Positions 56,569-64,000 of a DNA stretch of 64,000 bases are shown here, piece by piece. The DNA lies in NCBI RefSeq assembly GCF_003625475.1, contig NZ_RAIQ01000003.1, positions 186,001 through 250,000 of the forward strand, written 5' to 3'. The translations under genes and the position numbers were made by a program. Below the pieces are notes generated by a model, which was given only the letters and a program-made list of their open reading frames with translations, was not told where the DNA came from and did not search any database. This DNA is from Butyrivibrio sp. X503. Lineage in GTDB: Bacteria; Bacillota; Clostridia; Lachnospirales; Lachnospiraceae. Positions within the stretch are counted from its first letter, which is position 1. Each line of letters opens with the position of its first letter.

Positions 56569-57168
56569 TTACGCTGAAATAGTCACTTTCTTAACTGCGC
56601 CGCCCTCGATCACTACTTCAAAGCCAAGTCCGCCTGAGCCAAGACAATTCTTGAAATGTTCTCCGAATTCATCCTTTGTAACCGTCTCAGGACCTGTATC
56701 TCCGCCGCTCATAACGAATTCGGTTGAATCTGTAAGCTTCAGCGCATGTGAACCATCAGCAGTAAATCCTGTAGGATCGTAAGGATCGGGACCAAGCACT
56801 CCGACTACGTTAAGAACGTCGCCTTCGACTCCGCCATCATAAATGATGCTCATCGGCTCTCCTGCTTCGCCTACTTTACCTGCGTCATCTTTCCTTGTGT
56901 TATCAAGATATGCACTCCATGTACCGTCAGCAATATCTGAACTTGCGCTCTGCTGAGTATCCTCAGATGCTTCTGCTGCAGGCTCTTCAGAAGTCTCCGT
57001 ATTTTCTTCGGGAGCTGCCTCTTCTTGTGTCTCCTCTGTAGCAAATTCGGGAGCCATCTCCTCAAAGCCGGTATCTGTACCTACAGTCGGCTCTTCAGCG
57101 GATGTACATCCCACAGCCATAGTAAGAACACAACCTGTCAACATCATGACAAGAAGTTTATTCTTCAT
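56569..57168 (-). CDS. Lipoprotein of unknown function
   Basis: The 199-residue protein has a lipoprotein signal peptide with MAVGC as lipobox (Cys near residue 21), a 60-residue Glu/Ala/Ser-rich spacer, and a C-terminal folded domain with repeated Gly/Asp turns (GTWSAYLDNTR, GVLGPDPYDPTG). The start VGCTSAE is shared with the 60181-61539 lipoprotein (VGCTSAD), suggesting a common signal-peptide origin. The function is not recognised. AGGAGG precedes the ATG. Confidence 0.75.
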   Translation of the reverse strand: MKNKLLVMMLTGCVLTMAVGCTSAEEPTVGTDTGFEEMAPEFATEETQEEAAPEENTETSEEPAAEASEDTQQSASSDIADGTWSAYLDNTRKDDAGKVGEAGEPMSIIYDGGVEGDVLNVVGVLGPDPYDPTGFTADGSHALKLTDSTEFVMSGGDTGPETVTKDEFGEHFKNCLGSGGLGFEVVIEGGAVKKVTISA

Positions 57169-57234
57169 CTCTTTTTTCCTCCTATAAAGCGTTTTTCAAG
57201 TTACATATATTGTAACACATCAGTCAAGTCCTAC

Positions 57235-57270
57235 GAAAAAATACCGCTCGGCTGTAAAACCAAGCGGTAT
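57235..57270 (-). terminator. Terminator of the sulfhydrylase gene
   Basis: ATACCGCTxGG and CCxAGCGGTAT (57241-57251 with 57260-57270) form an 11-base stem with one mismatch, followed on the minus strand by TTTTTTCG. It lies 44 bases after the stop. Confidence 0.88.
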
Positions 57271-57314
57271 GTCTAAAGATTTATGAAGAAAAAACTTTGT
57301 TAGCAAATTAGTTA

Positions 57315-58595
57315 TCAGATAGCTGCAAAGCCTTTTTCAAGGTCTGCGATGATATCGTCGATGTGCTCTGTTCCGATTGAAAGACGGATCGTGCTCTGTG
57401 TGATTCCCTGATCTGCAAGTTCCTCATCATTAAGCTGTGAGTGAGTTGTTGTAGCGGGGTGAATAACAAGGCTCTTTACATCGGCAACATTAGCAAGAAG
57501 TGAGAAGATCTCGAGATTATCGATGAACTTCCAAGCAGCTTCTTTTCCGCCCTTGATCTCAAATGTAAAGATTGAAGCACCGCCGTTGGGGAAATACTTC
57601 TCATAAAGCGCATGATCGGGATGATCTGCAATTGAAGGATGGTTGACCTTGGAAACCTTGGGATGGTTCTTAAGGAACTCAACAACCTTCTTGGTGTTCT
57701 CCGCATGTCTGTCGAGACGCAGTGAAAGTGTCTCAACACCCTGAAGAAGAAGGAATGCGTTGAAAGGTGAGATCGTAGCTCCTGTATCTCTAAGAAGGAT
57801 GGCTCTTATGTATGTAACGAATGCAGCAGGTCCTACAACATCGTAGAAAGATACTCCGTGGTAGCTGGGGTTGGGAGCTGCGATCTGAGGGTAGTTGCCG
57901 CTCTCTTTCCAGTTGAACTTACCTGCCTCAACGATGATACCGCCGAGTGTTGTTCCGTGTCCGCCGATGAACTTTGTAGCTGAGTGAACTACGATGTCAG
58001 CGCCGTGCTCGATAGGTCTGATGAGGTAAGGTGTTCCGAATGTGTTGTCGATAACAAGAGGAAGTCCGTGCTTGTGAGCTATCTCTGCGATCGCGTCGAT
58101 GTCCGGGATGTCACTGTTGGGGTTTCCTAATGTCTCAAGGTAGATGGCTCTTGTGTTGTCCTGAATTGCATCCTCAACTTCTTTTAAATTATGAGCGTCT
58201 ACAAAAGTAGTCTTGATTCCGTACTGAGGTAATGTATGTGCAAGGAGATTGTAGCTACCGCCGTAGATGGTCTTCTGAGCAACTATGTGTCCGCCGTTTG
58301 CTGCAAGTGCCTGGATCGTATAAGTGATGGCTGCTGCACCTGATGCAACTGCAAGTGCTGCGCTACCGCCCTCAAGGGCTGCAATTCTCTTTTCAAAAAC
58401 ATCCTGTGTGGAATTGGTAAGTCTTCCGTAGATGTTACCCGCATCCGCAAGTCCGAATCTGTCGGCTGCGTGCTGTGAATTTCTAAATACATAAGATGTG
58501 GTCTGATAGATCGGAACCGCTCTTGCGTCTGTAGCGGGATCGGGCTGTTCCTGTCCAACGTGTAACTGAAGTGTCTCAAATTTGTAATTGCTCAT
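57315..58595 (-). CDS. metY: O-acetylhomoserine (thiol)-lyase / sulfhydrylase
   Basis: This PLP enzyme makes homocysteine from O-acetylhomoserine and sulfide. The 426-residue protein shows the family start (FETLQLHVGQEQPDPATDARAVPIYQTTSYVF, cut here), PLP-binding Lys in VHSATKFIGGHGTTLGG, and the C-terminal SLLANVADVKSLVIHPATTTHSQ. Its length and the long loop after IPDIDAIAEIAHKHG fit OAH sulfhydrylase rather than cystathionine gamma-synthase. It is divergent from an Rrf2 regulator whose candidate operator overlaps its -35 box. Confidence 0.94.
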   Translation of the reverse strand: MSNYKFETLQLHVGQEQPDPATDARAVPIYQTTSYVFRNSQHAADRFGLADAGNIYGRLTNSTQDVFEKRIAALEGGSAALAVASGAAAITYTIQALAANGGHIVAQKTIYGGSYNLLAHTLPQYGIKTTFVDAHNLKEVEDAIQDNTRAIYLETLGNPNSDIPDIDAIAEIAHKHGLPLVIDNTFGTPYLIRPIEHGADIVVHSATKFIGGHGTTLGGIIVEAGKFNWKESGNYPQIAAPNPSYHGVSFYDVVGPAAFVTYIRAILLRDTGATISPFNAFLLLQGVETLSLRLDRHAENTKKVVEFLKNHPKVSKVNHPSIADHPDHALYEKYFPNGGASIFTFEIKGGKEAAWKFIDNLEIFSLLANVADVKSLVIHPATTTHSQLNDEELADQGITQSTIRLSIGTEHIDDIIADLEKGFAAI

Positions 58596-58646
58596 AGTCT
58601 CTAATCTCCTTTGAATTTGGATTTGAATTTGAAATTTTATGTTGCA

Positions 58647-58679
58647 ATAATATCTCCTATGACCTACTATGTCAATAGG
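58647..58679 (-). promoter_or_regulatory. metY promoter with Rrf2-type operator
   Basis: On the minus strand a perfect TTGACA (58675-58670), a 17-base spacer and TATTAT (58652-58647) form a strong promoter. The -35 box lies within a 5-base inverted repeat ACCTA-N9-TAGGT (58662-58680), similar in form to sites of CymR/IscR-like Rrf2 regulators. Confidence 0.78.
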
Positions 58680-58761
58680 TAATTCAATCAGTAATATCTA
58701 TCGCAAGCGATAACCCGAAGTAATATTTTGTTTTACCCGCTCGCAGCGCAGGATTTTACTA

Positions 58762-58794
58762 TTGATGAGCCCATTTATCCTAGTATATAATAGG
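58762..58794 (+). promoter_or_regulatory. Rrf2-gene promoter with a second operator copy
   Basis: TTGATG (58762-58767), an 18-base spacer and a perfect TATAAT (58786-58791) precede the Rrf2 gene. CCTA-N8-TAGG (58779-58794) overlaps the -10 box and resembles the metY site, so the regulator may repress itself and metY. Confidence 0.72.
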
Positions 58795-58817
58795 TAAAAG
58801 AAAAGGAGTGATGTTGT

Positions 58818-59213
58818 ATGTTTTCCACCAGAGGACGTTATGCATTAAGGGTCATGATCGATCTTGCTGAGCACAAGGACGAAGAACACATTCCCCTTAA
58901 AGATATTGCAGAAAGACAAGGTATTTCCAAAAAGTACCTTGAGATCATAGTAAAAGACCTTGTTAAAGGCGGACTTATTTCCGGCGTGAGCGGCAAGCAC
59001 GGCGGATATACTCTCACAAGAAGTCCCGAGAAATACTCGGTCGGCGAGATCGTTGAGCTCATGGAAGGCTCTTTTGCCCCGGTAGCATGTCTTGAAAAAG
59101 GCGCTGAGAAATGCCCTCGCGCACGAGGCTGCAAGACTGTTAAGATGTGGAAAGAGTTTTATAAGATAGAGAAAGACTTCTTTTTCGGAAAGAAACTTAG
59201 TGATCTTGTTTAA
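58818..59213 (+). CDS. Rrf2-family transcriptional regulator (CymR/IscR-like)
   Basis: The 131-residue protein has the Rrf2 winged helix (MFSTRGRYALRVMIDLAEH, ISKKYLEIIVKDLVKGGLISGVSGKHGGYTLTR) and three Cys (CLEKGAEKCPRARGCKT) spaced as in Fe-S-binding IscR-type members, unlike Bacillus CymR, which senses through CysK. It is divergent from metY, and inverted repeats overlap both promoters, so it is a good candidate for control of sulfur assimilation. GGAGTG lies 8 bases before the ATG. The aldo/keto reductase gene follows at once. Confidence 0.9.
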   Translation: MFSTRGRYALRVMIDLAEHKDEEHIPLKDIAERQGISKKYLEIIVKDLVKGGLISGVSGKHGGYTLTRSPEKYSVGEIVELMEGSFAPVACLEKGAEKCPRARGCKTVKMWKEFYKIEKDFFFGKKLSDLV

Positions 59214-59235
59214 AAGAAAAATAAGAGGAAAAGAA

Positions 59236-60093
59236 ATGAGTACACTTGCTACAAGAATCAAGCTTAACAACGACACAGCGATTCCGTGTCTGGGCTTTGG
59301 AACCTATAAGATAAAAGATCCGGTTGAAGCATATAATTCAACGAAAACCGCGCTGGAAACCGGTTACCGCCACATCGACACCGCCGCTTTTTACGAAAAC
59401 GAAAAGCAGGTAGGACAGGCGATAAACGACTTTATAAAAGAGAATAATGTCAAAAGAGAAGACATCTTTGTGACAAGTAAAGTCTGGAAGACAGAGCTTG
59501 GATACGATAAAACACTTGCAGCATTTGAAAAGACAATGAGCGAGATCGGTCTTGATTATCTTGATCTTTATCTTATTCACTGGCCCGCTTCCTATGCTTT
59601 CGACGATGATTGGGAGAACACCAACCGCGATACTTGGAGGGCCATGATCGAGATCTACAAGTCGGGAAGAGTTAAGGCAATCGGTGTTTCCAACTTCCTT
59701 AATCATCATCTTAAGGCGCTCATGGAATTTGATATCATCCCCGCGGTAGATCAGATTGAGATAAATCCCGGATTCCTTCAGGAAGATACTGTGGATTTCT
59801 GTCAGGAGCACGGCATCCTTGTTGAAGCATGGAGCCCGCTCGGACGCGGCAAGTCACTTGATCATCCTTTGTTAAAAGAGCTTGCGGATAAATACGGTCG
59901 CACCGTCGCACAGATAATATTAAGATGGGAGATCCAACACGACGTCGTTCCGCTTCCCAAGTCGGTAAATCCCGACAGGATCGCGCAGAACGCGAATGTT
60001 TTTGATTTTGAAATATCAGATGAAGATATGGAAAAAATAGACGCAATCGAGCCTTACGGAAACTCCGGACATTCACCGGATCAGGCTGATTGA
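59236..60093 (+). CDS. Aldo/keto reductase
   Basis: The start at 59236 (MSTLATRIKLNNDTAIPCLG) has AGAGG 8 bases upstream; the longer frame to 59200 overlaps the Rrf2 gene. The catalytic tetrad is present: Asp and Tyr in HIDTAAFYENE, Lys in VTSKVWK, His in LIHWP. The NADPH-binding end (PLPKSVNPDRI) is also there. Length is 285. It lies 22 bases after the Rrf2 gene and is probably cotranscribed; the natural substrate is unknown. A bidirectional terminator follows. Confidence 0.92.
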   Translation: MSTLATRIKLNNDTAIPCLGFGTYKIKDPVEAYNSTKTALETGYRHIDTAAFYENEKQVGQAINDFIKENNVKREDIFVTSKVWKTELGYDKTLAAFEKTMSEIGLDYLDLYLIHWPASYAFDDDWENTNRDTWRAMIEIYKSGRVKAIGVSNFLNHHLKALMEFDIIPAVDQIEINPGFLQEDTVDFCQEHGILVEAWSPLGRGKSLDHPLLKELADKYGRTVAQIILRWEIQHDVVPLPKSVNPDRIAQNANVFDFEISDEDMEKIDAIEPYGNSGHSPDQAD

Positions 60094-60133
60094 AATAGTC
60101 CCGGGGTACGGGCTTTGTGATCCATTATAGACA

Positions 60134-60175
60134 AAAAAGCAATGTGTATTTTCAGATCAATACACATTGCTTTTT
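60134..60175. terminator. Bidirectional terminator
   Basis: A perfect 17-base stem (60134-60150 with 60159-60175) with an 8-base loop and A/T-runs at both ends closes the Rrf2-aldo/keto reductase transcript and the convergent lipoprotein gene. Confidence 0.92.
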
Positions 60176-60180
60176 AATTC

Positions 60181-61539
60181 TTAATAAACCATAATCTCGC
60201 TTACGCAAGTATCATCATACTTCGCACCTTTTTTGGCTCCTGTGATCTTGATAGTGATCGTATCTGTCTCAACAGGTTCATCAAGTTCAATATGATTAAG
60301 ATTATCCTCCACCAGATTCTCTACGGTTTCGTTCTCAATATCATGTGCAAAGAGGTCTACACTTACCTTCTTGCCATTTCCAAAATCAACTTCTATATCC
60401 GTAAGCACGCCGTTTGAATGATGAAGGTCATAACTTGCAGTGTAACCGTTACAAATCTGGACACCGTTTACAGACTGTTTCTTATCAAGTTTAAGCGTTA
60501 TTGTTTCTCCAACGCCTTCTCCTTTAGCACCTTCACACCATACTGTGGAGTAATCACCGTCTATAAGATTCTTACCGGAATAATTCTTACCCTTCGAAGC
60601 CGCAAGTTCTGAAGATGTAGTGACGGAAGCTACCTTTACCGTGTCTTTTCTATATCTTCCGTATATTGCAGTAAAACCAAACACGCTATCGGTATTCTTC
60701 TTAAACAATATATCCGCATATCCTTTAAATGTTCCGTCGTTTATGTTATGTCCCTCAAAAACCGGTCCCGTGAAAAGAACATACTCATCATCCTCATGGT
60801 ACTCACAGTGTGATGCTAATGCTACCTGCTCTCCATCACCAAAAACATAGTAAATCTTTCCATCCTTAACATCCTCATATTCTCCGGGATTAAAATCATC
60901 CTCGCCATAGAAATCCAACCATATTTTCTTGGCGTCTTCTACACTTATAACGGTTTTATAATCTTCTTCTCCGGTTTTAAGTGATGCAATCTTTTTTAGC
61001 TCCGAATTCTCATATGTGCTGTACCTGATTACTTGATCTCGAAGTCTGGCCTTTGAATTATTATCCGCTTTAGAAAAAACGCCATTTTTATCAAGCACAT
61101 TTGAAATTGTAACAACTCTGGCCATATTCGAAAGAAGCTCTTCCTTATCGGGAGTAACCGCTTTTGTCTTTAAAAGCTTGTCAATCTCTGAATCGTATTC
61201 ACTGTCTGAAGAAGCCGTATCCTTTTTATCATCAGCTTTAGCAGTTGACGCATCTGCGTCTGAAGCTTCCGATTTTGAATCCTTTGATGCTCCTTCTGTA
61301 GCAGCTTCGGAAGACTCATCCGATGACGAATCCTCAGATGAAGCAGTATCAGCCGAAGCTTCTTCCGAAACTTCTTCACTCGCCTGCTCCGCAGAAGTCT
61401 CCTGCGTTACTTCTTCTGTTGCATCCTGTGTGGTCTCTGTGTTGATAGCGCCCTGTTCCTGAACATCTGCCGATGTACATCCCACTGCAGCAGCGCTGAC
61501 CATTACACTGATTGCCATTGCAATAAATGATTTTTTCAT
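60181..61539 (-). CDS. Lipoprotein with C-terminal discoidin-like (NADase-type glycan-binding) domain
   Basis: The 452-residue protein has a lipoprotein signal (AAAVGC, Cys near residue 21), a Ser/Glu/Ala/Thr-rich spacer of about 90 residues, a middle domain (about 130-290), and a C-terminal domain (about 310-452) with SGKNLIDGDYSTVWCEG and ITIKITGAKKGAKYDDTCVSEI, the pattern of F5/8-type C-like glycan-binding domains. It probably binds glycans on the outside of the cell. It is 19 bases after the large membrane protein gene and shares its direction; it ends in a strong terminator. Confidence 0.78.
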   Translation of the reverse strand: MKKSFIAMAISVMVSAAAVGCTSADVQEQGAINTETTQDATEEVTQETSAEQASEEVSEEASADTASSEDSSSDESSEAATEGASKDSKSEASDADASTAKADDKKDTASSDSEYDSEIDKLLKTKAVTPDKEELLSNMARVVTISNVLDKNGVFSKADNNSKARLRDQVIRYSTYENSELKKIASLKTGEEDYKTVISVEDAKKIWLDFYGEDDFNPGEYEDVKDGKIYYVFGDGEQVALASHCEYHEDDEYVLFTGPVFEGHNINDGTFKGYADILFKKNTDSVFGFTAIYGRYRKDTVKVASVTTSSELAASKGKNYSGKNLIDGDYSTVWCEGAKGEGVGETITLKLDKKQSVNGVQICNGYTASYDLHHSNGVLTDIEVDFGNGKKVSVDLFAHDIENETVENLVEDNLNHIELDEPVETDTITIKITGAKKGAKYDDTCVSEIMVY

Positions 61540-61558
61540 ATTTTTCCCTCTTTCCTTT

Positions 61559-64000
61559 TTATGAATCTCGTTTCGTTAACAATTCCTTCCAATCTATTGT
61601 TAACTCAGTTCCAAAATCTATATCTGATTTTGCATATACATTATCATTTCTTATTTCATTGAGTGCATACGCAATATCATTCAAATTATTATTCGAGTGA
61701 TTCCCCGCCACTCTAAACATTTCCCCGTATAAATAGCATTCGTTGATTTCTTCAAAACTACCATATTGCTTTTGAATCGCCAATTCCATGTTGTGTATCA
61801 ATCCCATACACTCATCGGCAGACAGATACTCGCAGTCATAACAGATCTTGATAACGCGAATAAGTCTCATATAATCATACGCAGCCAGTCCGTTTTCGCC
61901 AAATCGCATATAAGCACAAGCCGCGCCCTTCGTGTGATAAAAATCTTTTGTTGAAATATTATTTTCTTCAAAATATGCTTCATCTATATCGAACGAATCT
62001 TCAAACGAAAAGCTTTGACCATAATCTCTTTCAAGTGCTTCAATGGCTTTTTTTGTTCTTGAATTGGATTGAATATAAGCTCTGCACTTAGCCTGATGAC
62101 CGTAAGTTATTTGCTTGTCTATGACTTCCATTGCAGAATCTCTGTCGGATATTTTCCATGCTTTTTCCAAAAACTCTTTTGCCTCATCACCGGAATTATC
62201 AGCTCTTGAATGTCCTCCGATATACTTAGTATTTCCGCCTTCCAGATAAGAATAGATCGTTGTTGCCTCAGCAGCCCATTTATATGTTGCCGTAGACATT
62301 TCCGTATCCTCATCCTTGAATACCAAATCCGTACCGCTTGCTAAATCTTCCTCATAATTCACATCATAAGTATACAGGATAGATTCACAATCCGTGTTCT
62401 CTGTCTTTTCTCCGACTGAATTCTCTGCCGATACACGATGAATAAAAACACACCCTATTATTATGGCTATCTCCAAAACAGAAAGAATTACCAATTTTGC
62501 TATTGTTTTTCCCTTACCCAATGGCTTTGTATCCGTTCCCTCAACACAAAGCGGAGAATTTTGGGGATTTGCCCATATATATGTGGGAACATTGTATAAC
62601 GCTTCATAATCCTTCTGCTTTAGGTTTGAATTTAAAAACAGAGGTTCCGCGAGTCTGACTTCATCTCCTGCGTCGTAGGCATAAACCACAGTCAGTTCCT
62701 TATCGACTGTATGGGCATGAAATACTGTCGCTGCAAAGCGTGATGCATCTTTTGTTATAGTAAGGTAATTTAAAAGCTCAGTTATCACAGATAACAAAAG
62801 AACTCCTATAAAAACGCCCAAAGGAACAGCAAAAGCCGTAACGACACCGATTACCTTCGCGCGTAATAAGAGCATCGCAGCTATAAATACAAAAGAATTG
62901 GCAAAATACATTATTGATGCTATTTTACCAAGTATTTGATTTGCCAGAACTCTATTCTTTGTATTGGTATCAGTGCTTCCAACATTTTGAAACAGTTCTT
63001 CGTTAAACTTCTTTCCGGCAAAAATACCGTTTTCAATTATGTAATTGTCATCTACAGTAAATGCATGCTCATTAAGATTAAATAACTCCGGAATATCTTT
63101 TTCCGAATCCTCTTTAGCTTCCTCATAAGTATATAATTCCGAGTCAGCAAGCGAGAACGGCACTCCGTTGTCCTGAAGATAAGCTACAAACAGGTCGTAA
63201 TTGGTATAGGCTCTTCCTATGTTTACCGGAAGCTTTAAAATCTCATCACCAAGATGAATTTCCATTTCTTCAATATCTTTTCCGCCATATCTGTTTGAAT
63301 GATGCTTAAGTTCGGTATGGACCCAGGAAATATCTTTTACATTTATACTTCTTGTCTTTTTAAACCATCTGCGAACTTCAATAATTTCACCTTTAACAGA
63401 AACAGTACACGTAAGCTTTTCGGCAAAAAACAACCACAAAGCAGTATTTCCAATGGCAAACGCCAATAGTAATAATCTAACCGTAAAATCCGAACCGGGC
63501 ATTCCAGCCAAAAATACACTGTCCAGGAATAAAGCCATAAATAATAAAATGACAATTATGACTGCAGCATCTTTTTGTTTCATGTCAAAACGATAGTTAA
63601 AATTCGTGCCATCCGTTGTCTCAACATAGTCTCCGATTTCCCTGATACGAACATTCATATTTCGCAAAGCATCTGTAAAAAACTTATCCGAATCGGGATA
63701 AAGATGTGTGAGATCGATCGTATTTTCTTTTCCTTTTTCATCAAGCAATGTGATATAGCTCTTTGAATTATAAAAACACTGTGTCACCTTATCCAAATGT
63801 ATTTTCTTTCCGAAAATGCCATACATTATAGATATACTTTCAGGTCTGATCACATATTTGCATTCCAAACCCGATATCAAAAATGCAAAGAACAGAAATC
63901 CGACTGCAATTCCAATGACAACTATCATCAATGTTTCTTTATCCTTTGCGCCGCATATAATAAAAGCAATTAATAAAAATACCATCATAAATAACATAAG
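61559..64000 (-). CDS. Large multi-domain membrane protein, possibly cut at the right edge
   Basis: The frame is open up to the window edge; the first ATG is at 63997 and the true start may lie outside. At least 812 residues: two membrane segments near the start, a PH-like beta region, two further membrane segments (about 140-180), a second soluble region, three more hydrophobic segments (about 355-410), another near residue 520, and a 280-residue soluble C-terminus with Asp/Glu/Lys-rich helices. I do not recognise the family. It is the first visible gene of a run with the discoidin-like lipoprotein, so a surface or envelope role is likely. Confidence 0.7.
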   Translation of the reverse strand, partial: LMLFMMVFLLIAFIICGAKDKETLMIVVIGIAVGFLFFAFLISGLECKYVIRPESISIMYGIFGKKIHLDKVTQCFYNSKSYITLLDEKGKENTIDLTHLYPDSDKFFTDALRNMNVRIREIGDYVETTDGTNFNYRFDMKQKDAAVIIVILLFMALFLDSVFLAGMPGSDFTVRLLLLAFAIGNTALWLFFAEKLTCTVSVKGEIIEVRRWFKKTRSINVKDISWVHTELKHHSNRYGGKDIEEMEIHLGDEILKLPVNIGRAYTNYDLFVAYLQDNGVPFSLADSELYTYEEAKEDSEKDIPELFNLNEHAFTVDDNYIIENGIFAGKKFNEELFQNVGSTDTNTKNRVLANQILGKIASIMYFANSFVFIAAMLLLRAKVIGVVTAFAVPLGVFIGVLLLSVITELLNYLTITKDASRFAATVFHAHTVDKELTVVYAYDAGDEVRLAEPLFLNSNLKQKDYEALYNVPTYIWANPQNSPLCVEGTDTKPLGKGKTIAKLVILSVLEIAIIIGCVFIHRVSAENSVGEKTENTDCESILYTYDVNYEEDLASGTDLVFKDEDTEMSTATYKWAAEATTIYSYLEGGNTKYIGGHSRADNSGDEAKEFLEKAWKISDRDSAMEVIDKQITYGHQAKCRAYIQSNSRTKKAIEALERDYGQSFSFEDSFDIDEAYFEENNISTKDFYHTKGAACAYMRFGENGLAAYDYMRLIRVIKICYDCEYLSADECMGLIHNMELAIQKQYGSFEEINECYLYGEMFRVAGNHSNNNLNDIAYALNEIRNDNVYAKSDIDFGTELTIDWKELLTKRDS

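Overview
The window looks like chromosome from a low-to-mid GC, flagellated, Gram-positive anaerobe of the Clostridia, most probably Lachnospiraceae (Butyrivibrio/Pseudobutyrivibrio-like). The reasons are YesM/YesN-type two-component genes, a sortase-assembled pilus operon behind a c-di-GMP-I riboswitch, LPxTG-like anchors, many Cys-lipobox lipoproteins, a clpC-radA operon, a CIRCE element, Bacillus-type SOS boxes and strong AGGAGG ribosome-binding sites. This is inference from gene content; no 16S rRNA gene is present.

Layout. 1-2471: a sensor kinase and the start of its response regulator, reading off the left edge. 2526-3971: a small membrane protein, two tRNA-Leu genes and a methyltransferase. 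3998-5555: a MecA adaptor and an arginase-fold gene behind a CIRCE-overlapped promoter. 5745-16492: a seven-gene pilus operon on the minus strand (coiled-coil protein, signal peptidase I, 1595-residue adhesin, major pilin, class C sortase, ancillary pilin, second sortase). Its 5' leader carries a c-di-GMP-I aptamer and two intrinsic terminators. 16855-22621: flagellar hook gene with a sigma-D-like promoter, serine acetyltransferase, tRNA-dihydrouridine synthase, an ECF S-component and a GGDEF/EAL protein. 22934-29562: a tRNA-Pro with the rare AGG anticodon, a sugar-binding lipoprotein and several exported proteins, two of them transglutaminase-like. 29568-34495: GntR regulator, ClpC, an unknown protein and RadA. 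34694-39708: purEMND followed by an SH3-domain membrane protein. 39812-44168: pyrF, pyrE, a 50-residue membrane protein, a DUF6142-like protein and a long M29-type aminopeptidase. 44197-49700: a hybrid histidine kinase with a two-receiver regulator, a small protein and cobyrinate diamide synthase. 49797-56445: an accessory stretch with an SOS-controlled HAD-like operon, an AAA ATPase with a nuclease-like tail, several small TM-soluble-TM proteins and an acyltransferase. 56569-64000: two lipoproteins, O-acetylhomoserine sulfhydrylase divergent from an Rrf2 regulator, an aldo/keto reductase and a large membrane protein cut by the right edge.

Themes. c-di-GMP: the EAL protein could lower the ligand that the riboswitch ahead of the pilus operon should sense, and the hook gene is nearby. 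Proteolysis: the MecA-like adaptor (CIRCE) and ClpC (GntR-led operon without ctsR-mcsAB) are in the same window under different apparent controls. Sulfur: serine acetyltransferase and the sulfhydrylase belong to Cys/Met synthesis, and matching inverted repeats overlap the sulfhydrylase and Rrf2 promoters. DNA damage: a promoter with two LexA boxes drives a two-gene operon of unknown role. I found no CRISPR array, insertion sequence, rRNA gene or prophage. No wholly new multi-gene system can be proved from sequence alone; the best candidates for new biology are the SOS-HAD operon and the pilus leader.
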